Origin: Leucothrix mucor DSM 2157
Lineage (GTDB): Bacteria; Pseudomonadota; Gammaproteobacteria; Thiotrichales; Thiotrichaceae
Length of the DNA: 64,000 nucleotides
Direction: 5' to 3'
NCBI RefSeq assembly: GCF_000419525.1
Contig: NZ_ATTE01000001.1
Location: 248,001 to 312,000 of the forward strand
In this document: one piece after another, positions 28,199 to 36,551 of the stretch
Layout of the letters: every line of letters begins with the position of its first letter
How positions within the stretch are numbered: position 1 is the first letter of the stretch
Translations under genes and position numbers: made by a program
The notes under the pieces: generated by a model
Told to the model about the DNA's origin: nothing
Database searches by the model: none
The model's input: the letters and a program-made list of their open reading frames with translations, nothing else

Positions 28199-28939
28199 AT
28201 GGTAAGTCGTAAGAAATCCCGAATTGAACAGTGGCTGTCATTTAACCAGTATCGTAAGCGATTTGGCGCGGGAGCTGTTTTAGATAAAAGTGAATCCATT
28301 GACTTTGGTGCCTTGAAACAACAAGTGGTTGAGGGTGATGAATGCGTTTACAACTTAGGTGCTAGTCGTGATATTCAACAACATCTGAGCAATTTGCGGA
28401 CAGAGTTTGCAGGACGCTCTGAGCTACTCTACCATCATGCCCGAATGATTGTTTTAATCCGTCGAGACTACAAAGTAGGCCAAAATTTTAAAAAGTTTGA
28501 GTTTCTTTGGGAGCAGGAGATGGAATATCTGCTACGGGAAATGAATTTACGTTGGCTGGTTTCTGCCGCGGATACGTTTGCAGATCATGCGAAAGAGCCT
28601 TTAGTTCGGGCGCTCACATTGAATGTATCACTCCTCTTTAACACCGTCAAAATGCAGGAGACCGAACGCTTTCTGCAGGAGTCCGAGCACTTTAAAGACA
28701 GCACGGAGCGCCAAGCAATACTCCAAAATGGGCGTACTGATTTATTTGATGGCACAGCTGCCTTCGTTGTTGGCACGGATGATACCTTGCGTAATATGCG
28801 CTGGCGCATAGATGAAGTGGCGGAGCTACATCCGGTTGGGAAAATTCTGCAGGAAGTTTTCAGGCGCTTGCAGAATGAGGATACGGTCTATGGGCGTTTT
28901 CGGAAAAGGCATACAAAAACCAAAACTGCGTGGTGGTGA
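28199..28939 (+). CDS. Unknown protein in the LPS core operon
   Basis: A 246-residue soluble, mostly helical, charged protein. No signal peptide, membrane helix or familiar motif is visible. It is rich in Glu, Arg and Phe, with a WEQEMEYLLREMNLRW stretch mid-protein and a basic end (RFRKRHTKTKTAWW). It starts 4 bases after hldE and ends 1 base before the next gene, so it is inside the unit. A role in making or regulating the LPS core is inference from location. It could be a diverged member of a known DUF that I cannot name. Confidence 0.65.
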   Translation: MVSRKKSRIEQWLSFNQYRKRFGAGAVLDKSESIDFGALKQQVVEGDECVYNLGASRDIQQHLSNLRTEFAGRSELLYHHARMIVLIRRDYKVGQNFKKFEFLWEQEMEYLLREMNLRWLVSAADTFADHAKEPLVRALTLNVSLLFNTVKMQETERFLQESEHFKDSTERQAILQNGRTDLFDGTAAFVVGTDDTLRNMRWRIDEVAELHPVGKILQEVFRRLQNEDTVYGRFRKRHTKTKTAWW

Positions 28940-28940
28940 T

Positions 28941-29894
28941 ATGGCTAACACACCCTCGGAGTCGCAGGTTTTTTTCGTTGGGTTTTGGCCCGATTATGAA
29001 ACTTACTTTCTGAACGCAGCGAACCAAGGTGCCTGTAACTATACACTGGTGAACCCGAAGGATAACCTTAAACGCCTAAGCGGTTTTCGATGGCTTCCTC
29101 GAGCTATACAAAATGCCTTCGTTGTTCGGGTAATCAAAAAAATATTCCAAAAGTACCCAAATGCGTTATTCATTTTCCAAGGTGATACAACATTGCTTAC
29201 ACTTCTAAGTAAGCAAAAAGACTTACCAAAGGTTGCTGTTTTGATGCGTAACATTATCTCAGCAGAAAGCCAGCCGGCTTTGCTCCTACATGAGCTGAGT
29301 AAAAGAAGTGTACCTATCTTCAGTTTTGATCAGCAAAACTGTAAGCAATTCAACTTTAGCCACTATCAACAGTTCGCAGAAAAGCTACCTCTGGCAGAAC
29401 AAAAAGTTGATTATGACTTTTGCTTTATAGGGCGAGGAAAAGGGCGTCAGACATTGTTGAAGACGATAAAGCACGAGTCTGAGAAGCTCGGATTTAGAGC
29501 GAACATTGAGATACTGGGTGTTAAAAAAGTCCAAACAAAGACTGGTGTAAAGCCTAAGCGGATATTGGACTATCAGGAATATCTGAAGCGACAATTAAAC
29601 TGTCACTGCATTATTGACATAAACCAATCAGAACAGCTTGGTTTGACATTACGTCCTATTGAAGCGATGTTGTATGAGAAAAAACTGCTGACTAATAACG
29701 AAAGTATTCGACATGAAGCATTCTATCGCCCTGATAACATTTTCATTATTTCAGAGGATATGGACTATCACGATGTTAAATCATTCATGGCAAAGCCCTA
29801 CATCAAAATACCGACAGAAGTGATGGAGCAATACCAAGCAGCTCCTGTCATCAGCGACATCATTCAACAAATCGAGCTTTCGTATAATAGCTGA
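28941..29894 (+). CDS. Glycosyltransferase-like protein of unknown family
   Basis: A 317-residue protein when started at the ATG at 28941 (MANTPSESQVF), directly after the previous stop; the frame is open further upstream but overlaps that gene. The C-terminal half carries CHCIIDINQSEQLGLTLRPIEAMLYEKKLLT, the kind of segment seen in GT-B sugar transferases that use RPxEA-type ends. No signal peptide or membrane helix is present. The gene looks more A/T-rich than hldE. It probably acts on LPS core or capsule; donor and linkage are unknown. Confidence 0.6.
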   Translation: MANTPSESQVFFVGFWPDYETYFLNAANQGACNYTLVNPKDNLKRLSGFRWLPRAIQNAFVVRVIKKIFQKYPNALFIFQGDTTLLTLLSKQKDLPKVAVLMRNIISAESQPALLLHELSKRSVPIFSFDQQNCKQFNFSHYQQFAEKLPLAEQKVDYDFCFIGRGKGRQTLLKTIKHESEKLGFRANIEILGVKKVQTKTGVKPKRILDYQEYLKRQLNCHCIIDINQSEQLGLTLRPIEAMLYEKKLLTNNESIRHEAFYRPDNIFIISEDMDYHDVKSFMAKPYIKIPTEVMEQYQAAPVISDIIQQIELSYNS

Positions 29895-29943
29895 TGCGTC
29901 ACCCAATTCTGCTGAGACAGCCAGATCTTAATTAGGAGAAACC

Positions 29944-30498
29944 ATGAAGCTTGTCATTTTGGATCGCGACGGTGTTATTAATCATGACTCTGATCAATAC
30001 ATTAAGTCGGTAGATGAATGGATACCAATTGACGGCAGCTTAACTGCAATCGCTAAGCTCAATAGGGCTGGGGTTAAGGTGGGGGTCGCTACTAATCAAT
30101 CGGGCATTGCACGTGGATATTATGGTGAAGATACGCTTCATGCCATGCACGACAAAATGTTCGAACTGTTACAAGTTCAGGGCGGGAGGGTTGATCAATT
30201 ACGCTTTTGTCCTCATGGGCCAGATGAGGATTGTTTGTGTCGAAAACCAAAGGCTGGAATGTTGCTCGATATTATGTCTGCAGAAAGGGTTGATGCGACA
30301 GAGACTATATTTGTTGGCGATACGGTTGGAGATCAAAAGGCGGCTGCCGGTGCAGGGGTTGAGTTCGCATTGGTGAAAACAGGAAAAGGTCAACGAACTC
30401 TTCAGGCACATCCAGATCTTTTTGCTGGAGTTCCTGTTTATGAAAACTTGGCCACTTTTGCTGCTGAGTTGATAGCAAAAGAGTCAGGCAACGGGTAA
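29944..30498 (+). CDS. gmhB: Heptose 1,7-bisphosphate 7-phosphatase
   Basis: A 184-residue HAD phosphatase. LDRDGVINHDS at residues 4-14 gives the Asp nucleophile and acid/base. ATNQSGIARGYY follows, and the zinc loop CPHGPDEDCLCRKPK has three cysteines and a histidine. IFVGDTVGDQKAA closes the active site. It removes the C7 phosphate from heptose bisphosphate, between the two HldE steps. An AATTAGGAG site precedes the ATG. It is the last gene of the plus-strand LPS set. Confidence 0.95.
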   Translation: MKLVILDRDGVINHDSDQYIKSVDEWIPIDGSLTAIAKLNRAGVKVGVATNQSGIARGYYGEDTLHAMHDKMFELLQVQGGRVDQLRFCPHGPDEDCLCRKPKAGMLLDIMSAERVDATETIFVGDTVGDQKAAAGAGVEFALVKTGKGQRTLQAHPDLFAGVPVYENLATFAAELIAKESGNG

Positions 30499-30597
30499 TT
30501 CAGATCGCAGCCTAGTAAAAGGCTTCATGGGATCTAATAATAGCGCGCTCAGAAGTCGCAGCTTCAGGGTTGCAAAGGAATTGAGCAACGTACTCTT

Positions 30598-31179
30598 TTA
30601 TAGTAATTGACCTTTCGCTGCCTTATCGGCTTGTCCGCACCACCAATGAGCGACAAGAATATGCACTTCCTGAACTCTAGCAGTCACTCGGCTTGGTGCA
30701 GAGATGTTGATATCAACTAACTCCTTCAATGCGCCCCCATGCTCCCCCGTCATACCTATCACAGACATTCCTCGAGCCTTAGCTTGCTTGACTGCAGCAA
30801 TGATATTCTCACTGTTTCCAGAGGTAGAAATAGCAATCAAGCAATCACCTGATTGAGCAAGCGCCTGAACCTGACGTGAGAACACCGTGCTAAATTCAAA
30901 ATCATTGGTGTGAGCAGTTAGAATTGAAGTATCCGTCGTCAATGCAATCGCGGGAAGTGGCCTACGATCTTCCTCAAAGCGAACCATAAACTCTGCCGCT
31001 ATATGCTGGCTATCCGCGGCACTACCGCCGTTACCGCACAATAAAAGCTTATTTCCAGCTGCAAAGGTTTTGATAATTAAATCACTGGCATCAAGGACAG
31101 ATTGATGATTGTTCGCAAGTTTAGCAATAACATCAGAATGCTCTTCGATTGCGGAGATAAACGTACTGTTTGTAGTCAT
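30598..31179 (-). CDS. gmhA: Sedoheptulose-7-phosphate isomerase (phosphoheptose isomerase)
   Basis: A 193-residue SIS-domain protein when started at the ATG at 31179; an upstream in-frame TTG at 31194 would add five residues. LLCGNGGSAADSQHIAAEF is the sugar-phosphate loop and ISTSGNSENIIAAV the second SIS motif. VQEVHILVAHW near the end carries the catalytic histidine region. It makes heptose-7-phosphate, the first step to ADP-heptose. The last 15 residues differ from the usual GmhA end. It follows lptG by 25 bases, an uncommon partner. Confidence 0.93.
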   Translation of the reverse strand: MTTNSTFISAIEEHSDVIAKLANNHQSVLDASDLIIKTFAAGNKLLLCGNGGSAADSQHIAAEFMVRFEEDRRPLPAIALTTDTSILTAHTNDFEFSTVFSRQVQALAQSGDCLIAISTSGNSENIIAAVKQAKARGMSVIGMTGEHGGALKELVDINISAPSRVTARVQEVHILVAHWWCGQADKAAKGQLL

Positions 31180-31204
31180 GAAAAATGAATCCAAAATTAT
31201 TTAA

Positions 31205-32269
31205 TTATCTTATTCGCCTAAGCGCAATAATGCTCACGCCAAGAAACACTAACGCTGGCGTAAATGCACTCAACATCGGGGATAAACCATAAACACTTCC
31301 CAGCTCATTCAGTACCTTATTAATCAGGAAAAACGCAATCCCTGCAATGATACCAATAAACACCCGCTGACCTGCACCGCCGCCACGCTGTGAGCCAAAC
31401 AAAAACGGCATGGCTAAAATTAGCATAATTAACGCAGATACCGGTGCCGAGAAACGCTTCCAATAGGCTAATTTAAACTTATCGGCATTGAGCTTATTCG
31501 CTTCTTGATAGCTGATCAATTCTGATAGTTCAGCAATCGAGAGCTGCTCTGCTTGTACCGAGGCAATCGAAATAAACTTAGGGTCTAACAAATCAGGATC
31601 GATACGACGCTCTGTTTCTTTAGTGACCACGCCATTGTCTGTAAACGTTTGCTCGATAATATTTTGCATTTCCCAGCCCTCAGGCGTGGCTAATATTGCC
31701 TCAACCTGAGAGAGCGACTGTAAGCCGGTATAGTTTGGCTTAATGGCGTAGATGGTGACATCGGTCAGTTTTTCTTCTGACCAAACCTGTCCGATATGGA
31801 AGATGCGTTGCTTATCTTTAACCCATAAGCTAGCACCACGCACCATCACGATATTCTTCGTATTGAGTGATGACTTGAAATTACGTCCCGCTAAGTCAGC
31901 CTGAGGTACAACATACTCACCCATCAGAAAAACGGCAATCACTAGCACTACACCCAGCTTTAGCACCGAGACGATAATATTAGCAATGGAAATACCCGCT
32001 GCGCGCATGGCGATAAATTCGGAATTGGCCGCCAGATTACCCAGTCCCAATAAGGTGCCAATCAGCATGGCAGTGGGGAATAGCTCATACAACCTGCTTG
32101 GAATAGAGTACAGCAGGTAAATAATGGCCTGTAAGCTGGAGTAATTCTCGTTGACCTTGCCTGACTCACTGATGAAGTCAAAAAACAACAGTAGGGTTGT
32201 CAACGCAAACCACGCCATAAACAAACCTAAGAAAACAGACTTCCAGAGGTAGCGATCGATAATATTCAT
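31205..32269 (-). CDS. lptG: LPS export permease LptG
   Basis: A 354-residue LptF/LptG-family permease when started at the ATG at 32269 (MNIIDRYLWKSV), which overlaps the lptF stop by 4 bases; a longer frame lies inside lptF. Three membrane helices at each end flank a periplasmic jellyroll domain (about 125-265). With LptF and the LptB ATPase it pulls LPS out of the inner membrane onto the Lpt bridge. The AANSEFIAMRAAGIS coupling helix contacts LptB. Length fits the family. Confidence 0.94.
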   Translation of the reverse strand: MNIIDRYLWKSVFLGLFMAWFALTTLLLFFDFISESGKVNENYSSLQAIIYLLYSIPSRLYELFPTAMLIGTLLGLGNLAANSEFIAMRAAGISIANIIVSVLKLGVVLVIAVFLMGEYVVPQADLAGRNFKSSLNTKNIVMVRGASLWVKDKQRIFHIGQVWSEEKLTDVTIYAIKPNYTGLQSLSQVEAILATPEGWEMQNIIEQTFTDNGVVTKETERRIDPDLLDPKFISIASVQAEQLSIAELSELISYQEANKLNADKFKLAYWKRFSAPVSALIMLILAMPFLFGSQRGGGAGQRVFIGIIAGIAFFLINKVLNELGSVYGLSPMLSAFTPALVFLGVSIIALRRIR

Positions 32270-33333
32270 CGCAAGCCACCATAGCGTCGCCAAACCAACC
32301 ATAAAGCTAAGATGACAAAGGGGATATGCACCCACCACAAGCCTAAAAAGCCTGGAATTTTGCCATCTTCCAGCATCGACTTACCGGTAATCATGAGGTT
32401 GGCATAGACCGCATACAGCAAAATGCCTACGGCTAGTTTGCCAAATCGACCTTGACGCGGAGTGGTGTAACTCAAAGGGAAGGCTAGTAAAGCCATAATG
32501 GGGGCCGATAAAATGATCCCAAAGCGCCAGTGTAATTCAGCATTGCTGGGGGCGTCGGTGGCTTTCAATAACGCTAAAGTCGGAGCTGCTGAAAGCTCCT
32601 GATCAACACCTGAAATCAGCGATGGCACGCGAATGCCATGCTCGCTAAAGGTAAATAGGGTGAAGCTACCATCAGATATTTTCTGATCATAGCGGCTGCC
32701 ATTATTAATTTGCAGCACTCGCTCGCCACTAGCTTGGTCAATAAATAGCAACGCTTGTTCCGCCATCATGACGCGCTTTTCTTTGCCATCATCGGTTTGC
32801 ATAAAGAAGTTATTCATCACCACATTTTGCTCATTAAGCGATTCAACAAACAATGTGAATGAGCGACCACCTGACTGACTATGCATAAACTCGCCTACCG
32901 GAATGCCGGATGACTCTGGTCGTTGCTTAATTTCGGAGGTGATGGATTTTTGTGACTGCTCAAGTAGTGGAAATACGTACAACACTTGCACAGCCAAAAA
33001 CAAAGTAAGCGGCAGTAATAAAAGAAAAATGGCCTGATAAAACTGTCCGGGCCCAATGCCAGAAGCATGCATGGCTGAGACTTCGTTATCCCGATACAAA
33101 CGGCCAAATGCCAACATCATACCGATTAATAAGGCCACTGGAGCTAGCTGAATAGCACCTTTGATTGAGCCAATTAATACCAAAATACCCAAGGCATCGA
33201 CGGGCAGCTGGCCCGAGCTAACGTTACCTAGCAGGCGCGCCACGGTGTTACCCACAATAATGAGTAGTAAAACCAGCAGGGTCGCCAAGAAGGCTTGGAG
33301 TATTTCTTTTATAAGATAGCGATTAAGTATCAT
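32266..33333 (-). CDS. lptF: LPS export permease LptF
   Basis: A 355-residue permease with the YjgP/YjgQ plan: three helices, a periplasmic domain (about 120-255), then three more helices. The N-terminal MILNRYLIKEILQAF and the DNEVSAMHASGIGPGQF coupling helix are characteristic. It overlaps lptG downstream and the acyltransferase upstream by 4 bases each, so lpxL-like, lptF and lptG form a coupled set. Confidence 0.94.
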   Translation of the reverse strand: MILNRYLIKEILQAFLATLLVLLLIIVGNTVARLLGNVSSGQLPVDALGILVLIGSIKGAIQLAPVALLIGMMLAFGRLYRDNEVSAMHASGIGPGQFYQAIFLLLLPLTLFLAVQVLYVFPLLEQSQKSITSEIKQRPESSGIPVGEFMHSQSGGRSFTLFVESLNEQNVVMNNFFMQTDDGKEKRVMMAEQALLFIDQASGERVLQINNGSRYDQKISDGSFTLFTFSEHGIRVPSLISGVDQELSAAPTLALLKATDAPSNAELHWRFGIILSAPIMALLAFPLSYTTPRQGRFGKLAVGILLYAVYANLMITGKSMLEDGKIPGFLGLWWVHIPFVILALWLVWRRYGGLR

Positions 33334-34259
33334 TCAGCGGTGTCGTGGTTGGCATACCATTTGTATAAATCGATTCCGTCAATCTGGCAGCCTTTGTAGC
33401 GCTTATGGGTCCAGAGATATTGCTCGGGATACTGTGTTATTTGCTGCTCTACCAGTTGGCTAATACGTAGTGTATCACTATTAATATCATCGCCCGGAAA
33501 ATTTTCCAGTGCTGGCATCAGGTGCAAGGTATAGCCTGGTGTTGAGGATTCACTGCGGGTGCAATAAATCGGAATGACTTGTGCATTGGTGAGCTTTGAC
33601 AATCGGGAGGTGGCTGGGTTAGTTGGCGCATCTACACCAAAAAACGGCACCATAATGTGGTTTTTGCCGCGGAAGTTCTGGTCGGGCGCATACCACACTG
33701 CAACCCCTTGCTTCAGGATACGCACCATATCGCGGATATTGTCTTTAGCAATGGTTCGGCCAAAACGGGCTTCACGGCGTTGAATGCTGATCGTATTGAG
33801 TAGGGCGTTTTGGTGAGGTCTAAAGACAAAGCAAGAACTGAGTCTGTCCGCAATAATGCTGCCGCTGACTTCTAAACTGGTAAAGTGAGTACTTAGAAAG
33901 ATGATTGGGCGTTTATTTTCCAAAGCTGTCTCTAAGTGCTCTAGCCCATCAATATGCGAGAGCTTACGCAGTGAGTCTAATCGTCCCCACCAGCTAAATG
34001 AGGCATCCATCAGGCCTTTGCCTAAAGAGCGGAAATGCGCTTTATTGAGTGCAGTAAGTTCTGCTGCTGATTTTTGCGGATAGGCGATGCGTAGATTGGT
34101 CTGACAAACTTGCCGACGCTTTGGTAACAGGAGATAAAGCAGGCCTCCCATTGCCCCGCCGATAGTCATTTGCCAGCGCCAAGGGAGCTGGCTCATTAAC
34201 CAAAGAAGGCCAATGCCAAACCAGCTTAGCCAATATTTAGGATGTAGAAATTGCGTCAT
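33330..34259 (-). CDS. Lipid A late acyltransferase (LpxL/HtrB family)
   Basis: A 309-residue membrane-anchored acyltransferase. One hydrophobic segment lies near residues 12-50. The HX4E catalytic motif is HFTSLE at about residue 126-131. The WYAPDQNFRGKNHIMVPFFGV segment and TSRLSKLTNAQVIP follow as in LpxL and LpxM. It adds a secondary acyl chain to Kdo-lipid A; chain length and position cannot be read. It leads the minus-strand lptF-lptG-gmhA unit, linking lipid A finishing to export. Confidence 0.9.
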   Translation of the reverse strand: MTQFLHPKYWLSWFGIGLLWLMSQLPWRWQMTIGGAMGGLLYLLLPKRRQVCQTNLRIAYPQKSAAELTALNKAHFRSLGKGLMDASFSWWGRLDSLRKLSHIDGLEHLETALENKRPIIFLSTHFTSLEVSGSIIADRLSSCFVFRPHQNALLNTISIQRREARFGRTIAKDNIRDMVRILKQGVAVWYAPDQNFRGKNHIMVPFFGVDAPTNPATSRLSKLTNAQVIPIYCTRSESSTPGYTLHLMPALENFPGDDINSDTLRISQLVEQQITQYPEQYLWTHKRYKGCQIDGIDLYKWYANHDTAE

Positions 34260-34339
34260 GCCAGCTATTTAAAAGAACAATCAACTCGCCAGCATACACG
34301 CTGTCATATGCGAACTCTAGTGTTTAGCCGCTGCTTATA

Positions 34340-35044
34340 TTATAAGCCAGCCGTCTTCAGGCGTTTATATTCTGCCATGATAGTTTTCACATAATGCTGC
34401 GTTTCGCGATAGGGCGGTATACCACCGTATTTATCTACTTTCCCCGGGCCTGCATTATAGGCTGCCAGTGCAAAGGACTTGTTGCCGTTGAAGCGCTTCA
34501 ACATCCATGACAGGTACTTAACGCCGCCTTGAATATTCTGCTCAGGGTTCCAGGGGTTTTTAACCTTCAAATGGGATGCTGTGCCCGGCATGAGCTGCAT
34601 TAAGCCGATTGCACCCGCACGAGAGAGTGCTTTTTCATTAAAGCAGGACTCTTGTTTTACCACCGAATGGACTAAGGCTTCATCAACACCATATTTCGCC
34701 GCGTAATGGCGGATAGTATTTTGATAAGTCTGTTTTTTGCGTTGCAGGTAAGCGGCGCTGGCACATTGCTTGCGCAGCTGTTTTCCGGATGGGATACCTT
34801 TGCTTGTTGCCGCCGTACGAGTGACCGCTTTACTCGCGGCTGGCTTTGTCAACGGTGCGATACGCGGTGTTTTGTAGGTTTTAACTAAGCGGAAGTGCTT
34901 ATCGTTAAGACGTTTGTCGGTGAGAATCCGCTCACCATTGGCACCATGATAGGCGTAAACATCTGCAAAAGCAGGCGTTGTGCTAACTGCAGCACATACG
35001 ATCAGACCACACAGGCCTGATATAGCAGTAAGAGAAGATTTCAT
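34340..35044 (-). CDS. Secreted SLT-domain lytic transglycosylase with DUF4124
   Basis: A 234-residue exported protein. A signal peptide ends near residue 27 (AFA/DVYAY). A DUF4124-like segment (about 28-60) with GERILTDKRLNDKHF follows. The SLT domain spans about 115-225, with the catalytic glutamate in VKQESCFN, then GLMQLMPGTASHL and AAYNAGPGKV. It cleaves peptidoglycan glycan strands. It is much smaller than the Slt at 5.5 kb. It stands alone, with a long leader region on its 5' side. Confidence 0.92.
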   Translation of the reverse strand: MKSSLTAISGLCGLIVCAAVSTTPAFADVYAYHGANGERILTDKRLNDKHFRLVKTYKTPRIAPLTKPAASKAVTRTAATSKGIPSGKQLRKQCASAAYLQRKKQTYQNTIRHYAAKYGVDEALVHSVVKQESCFNEKALSRAGAIGLMQLMPGTASHLKVKNPWNPEQNIQGGVKYLSWMLKRFNGNKSFALAAYNAGPGKVDKYGGIPPYRETQHYVKTIMAEYKRLKTAGL

Positions 35045-35406
35045 GAGTCATGACAGGTTTGTCTTGAGCGCTAACAAGTACAGGTACTTTAGGGGGCGCT
35101 AGCGAGTCGCCGACAAACATCCTTTATAAGTTTTATTATTTCCAGAGTATAAACTCCGGCATTAGTCATCTTCGAGTGTATGGCGTGCTGAGAAAATGAG
35201 CTAGTAACTTGCGACGAATGGCTCTGTCTTTGAATTTGCACCGTTGTTCCGAATCGGCTGGTGCTGAGTGTGGGTAACTCGTAATGTGGATTCGTGGTCA
35301 GCGCTGCGACACCGCTGGCTGATCAAGCTTGTGATTACTCATAAGGATTTGATGATCACAGACCCCCTGGAGCTATCTTAGGATAGCTCCACTTTTTTAT
35401 CTGCAA
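35045..35406. other. 362-base intergenic region with possible small RNA
   Basis: It lies between the 5' end of the SLT gene and the 3' end of apaG, both on the minus strand. No convincing frame is present. A plus-strand terminator sits at 35368-35398 although no plus-strand gene precedes it. A TATAAA at 35148-35153, with a weak TTTATA 19 bases upstream, could start a plus transcript of about 240 bases. A local hairpin (GTCAGCG with CGCTGGC near 35310-35330) adds structure. A small RNA is a guess that would explain the terminator. Confidence 0.35.
35368..35398 (+). terminator. Plus-strand Rho-independent terminator
   Basis: A perfect 10-bp stem (TGGAGCTATC 35368-35377, GATAGCTCCA 35382-35391) with a 4-base loop is followed by six T (35393-35398). 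On the minus strand the stem is followed by G residues, so it does not serve apaG. Confidence 0.85.
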
Positions 35407-35790
35407 TTAATGAAGAACGCCCGGAACCGCCAGGGTGAATGGTGCAATCACTGCATCAAACGTGTGGCCATCATCGGCTTGCATCTGATAACTCCCCTGC
35501 ATAGACCCCACTGGTGTTTCAATCATCGTACCGCTGGTATATTGGAATGACTCCCCATGTTTCAAATGTGGCTGCTCACCAATCACTCCCTTGCCTTTCA
35601 CCTCTTGTACCCGGTTCTCAGCATCGGTGATAATCCAATGCCGCGATAATAGCTTCGCTGCTACCTCGCCATGGTTTTCAACCGTAATGGTGTAGGCAAA
35701 CACAAATCGATTAGTGTCTGTATCTGACTCAGAAGGCAGATATTCTGTTTTCACGCTCACGCGGATGTCGTATTGTTTTATTTCACTCAT
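35407..35790 (-). CDS. apaG: ApaG protein
   Basis: A 127-residue protein with the fibronectin-like DUF525 fold. RHWIITDAENRVQEVKGKGVIGEQP is the family signature, and GSMQGSYQMQADDG lies near the end. ApaG (CorD) has been linked to magnesium/cobalt tolerance, and its biochemistry is unsettled. In many relatives apaG lies beside apaH; here apaH is 17 kb away. Its start faces trmO with 24 bases between, so their promoters must overlap. Confidence 0.94.
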   Translation of the reverse strand: MSEIKQYDIRVSVKTEYLPSESDTDTNRFVFAYTITVENHGEVAAKLLSRHWIITDAENRVQEVKGKGVIGEQPHLKHGESFQYTSGTMIETPVGSMQGSYQMQADDGHTFDAVIAPFTLAVPGVLH

Positions 35791-35814
35791 AGCCGTGCAG
35801 TATAATCCCTTTTA

Positions 35815-36546
35815 ATGAATAATTTTACTTTTTCACCGGTTGCCACAATCGCCTCCTGCTTTAAGGATAAGTTTACCATTCCCCGTCAACCAGGGTTAGT
35901 GACCGCAGTGACTGCCGAGGTGGTTTTGCTGAAACCTTATGCAACGCCTGAGATTGTCAGAGGCTTGGAAGGCTATTCGCATTTGTGGATAATATTTGCA
36001 TTTCACGCGATTCCACTGGGGCAATGGCGGCCAACGGTTCGACCTCCAAGGTTGCAGGGTAAACAACGCTTGGGTGTATTTGCCACGCGCTCTACCCATC
36101 GACCTAATCCAATTGGCTTATCCGTGGTTAAATTGTTGGATATCCAGATTCGAGACGGGGATGTCCGGTTAATTCTCGAAGGTTGCGATCTACTAGATGG
36201 GACTCCGGTGCTGGATATCAAGCCCTACCTGCCTTATGCTGACGCGATAAGTGATGCTCGCGGGGGCTTTGCCACCAGTATTCCGGATAGACGATTGCGG
36301 GTGGAGTTTAGCGAGCAAGCAGCGGCCGAATGTGCGGTGATTAGTCAGGAACTATCAAAGGACATTGCTCTGCTTATTCGCCAGTTATTGGAAATGGACC
36401 CACGACCTCATTACCAAATGGGAAAATTGGGGGATCGAGTTTATGCGACCCAGTTATATGATTTTAATTTACGCTGGCGCTATCTGCAGCCAGAAGTCGT
36501 TGAAGTGATTGAGTTATCTTCTGAGCTACCGTCTAAGGAATTCTAA
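35815..36546 (+). CDS. trmO: tRNA m6t6A37 methyltransferase TrmO
   Basis: A 243-residue TsaA/TrmO protein. The N-terminal beta-barrel has the SAM-binding family marks LEGYSHLWIIFAFH, RPNPIGLSVV and LDGTPVLDIKPYLPYAD. The C-terminal extension includes QMGKLGDRVYATQLYDFNLRW. It methylates N6-threonylcarbamoyladenosine at position 37 of threonine tRNA. Length matches the E. coli protein (235). It leads toward dacB, which starts 5 bases after its stop, so they are likely co-transcribed. Confidence 0.93.
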   Translation: MNNFTFSPVATIASCFKDKFTIPRQPGLVTAVTAEVVLLKPYATPEIVRGLEGYSHLWIIFAFHAIPLGQWRPTVRPPRLQGKQRLGVFATRSTHRPNPIGLSVVKLLDIQIRDGDVRLILEGCDLLDGTPVLDIKPYLPYADAISDARGGFATSIPDRRLRVEFSEQAAAECAVISQELSKDIALLIRQLLEMDPRPHYQMGKLGDRVYATQLYDFNLRWRYLQPEVVEVIELSSELPSKEF

Positions 36547-36551
36547 TAATA

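Noticed and set aside
35250-35360. Possible CRP-type site or known housekeeping RNA in the apaG-SLT gap
   Set aside because: The TGTGA and TCACA halves are too far apart, and none of the known RNA signature sequences could be found.
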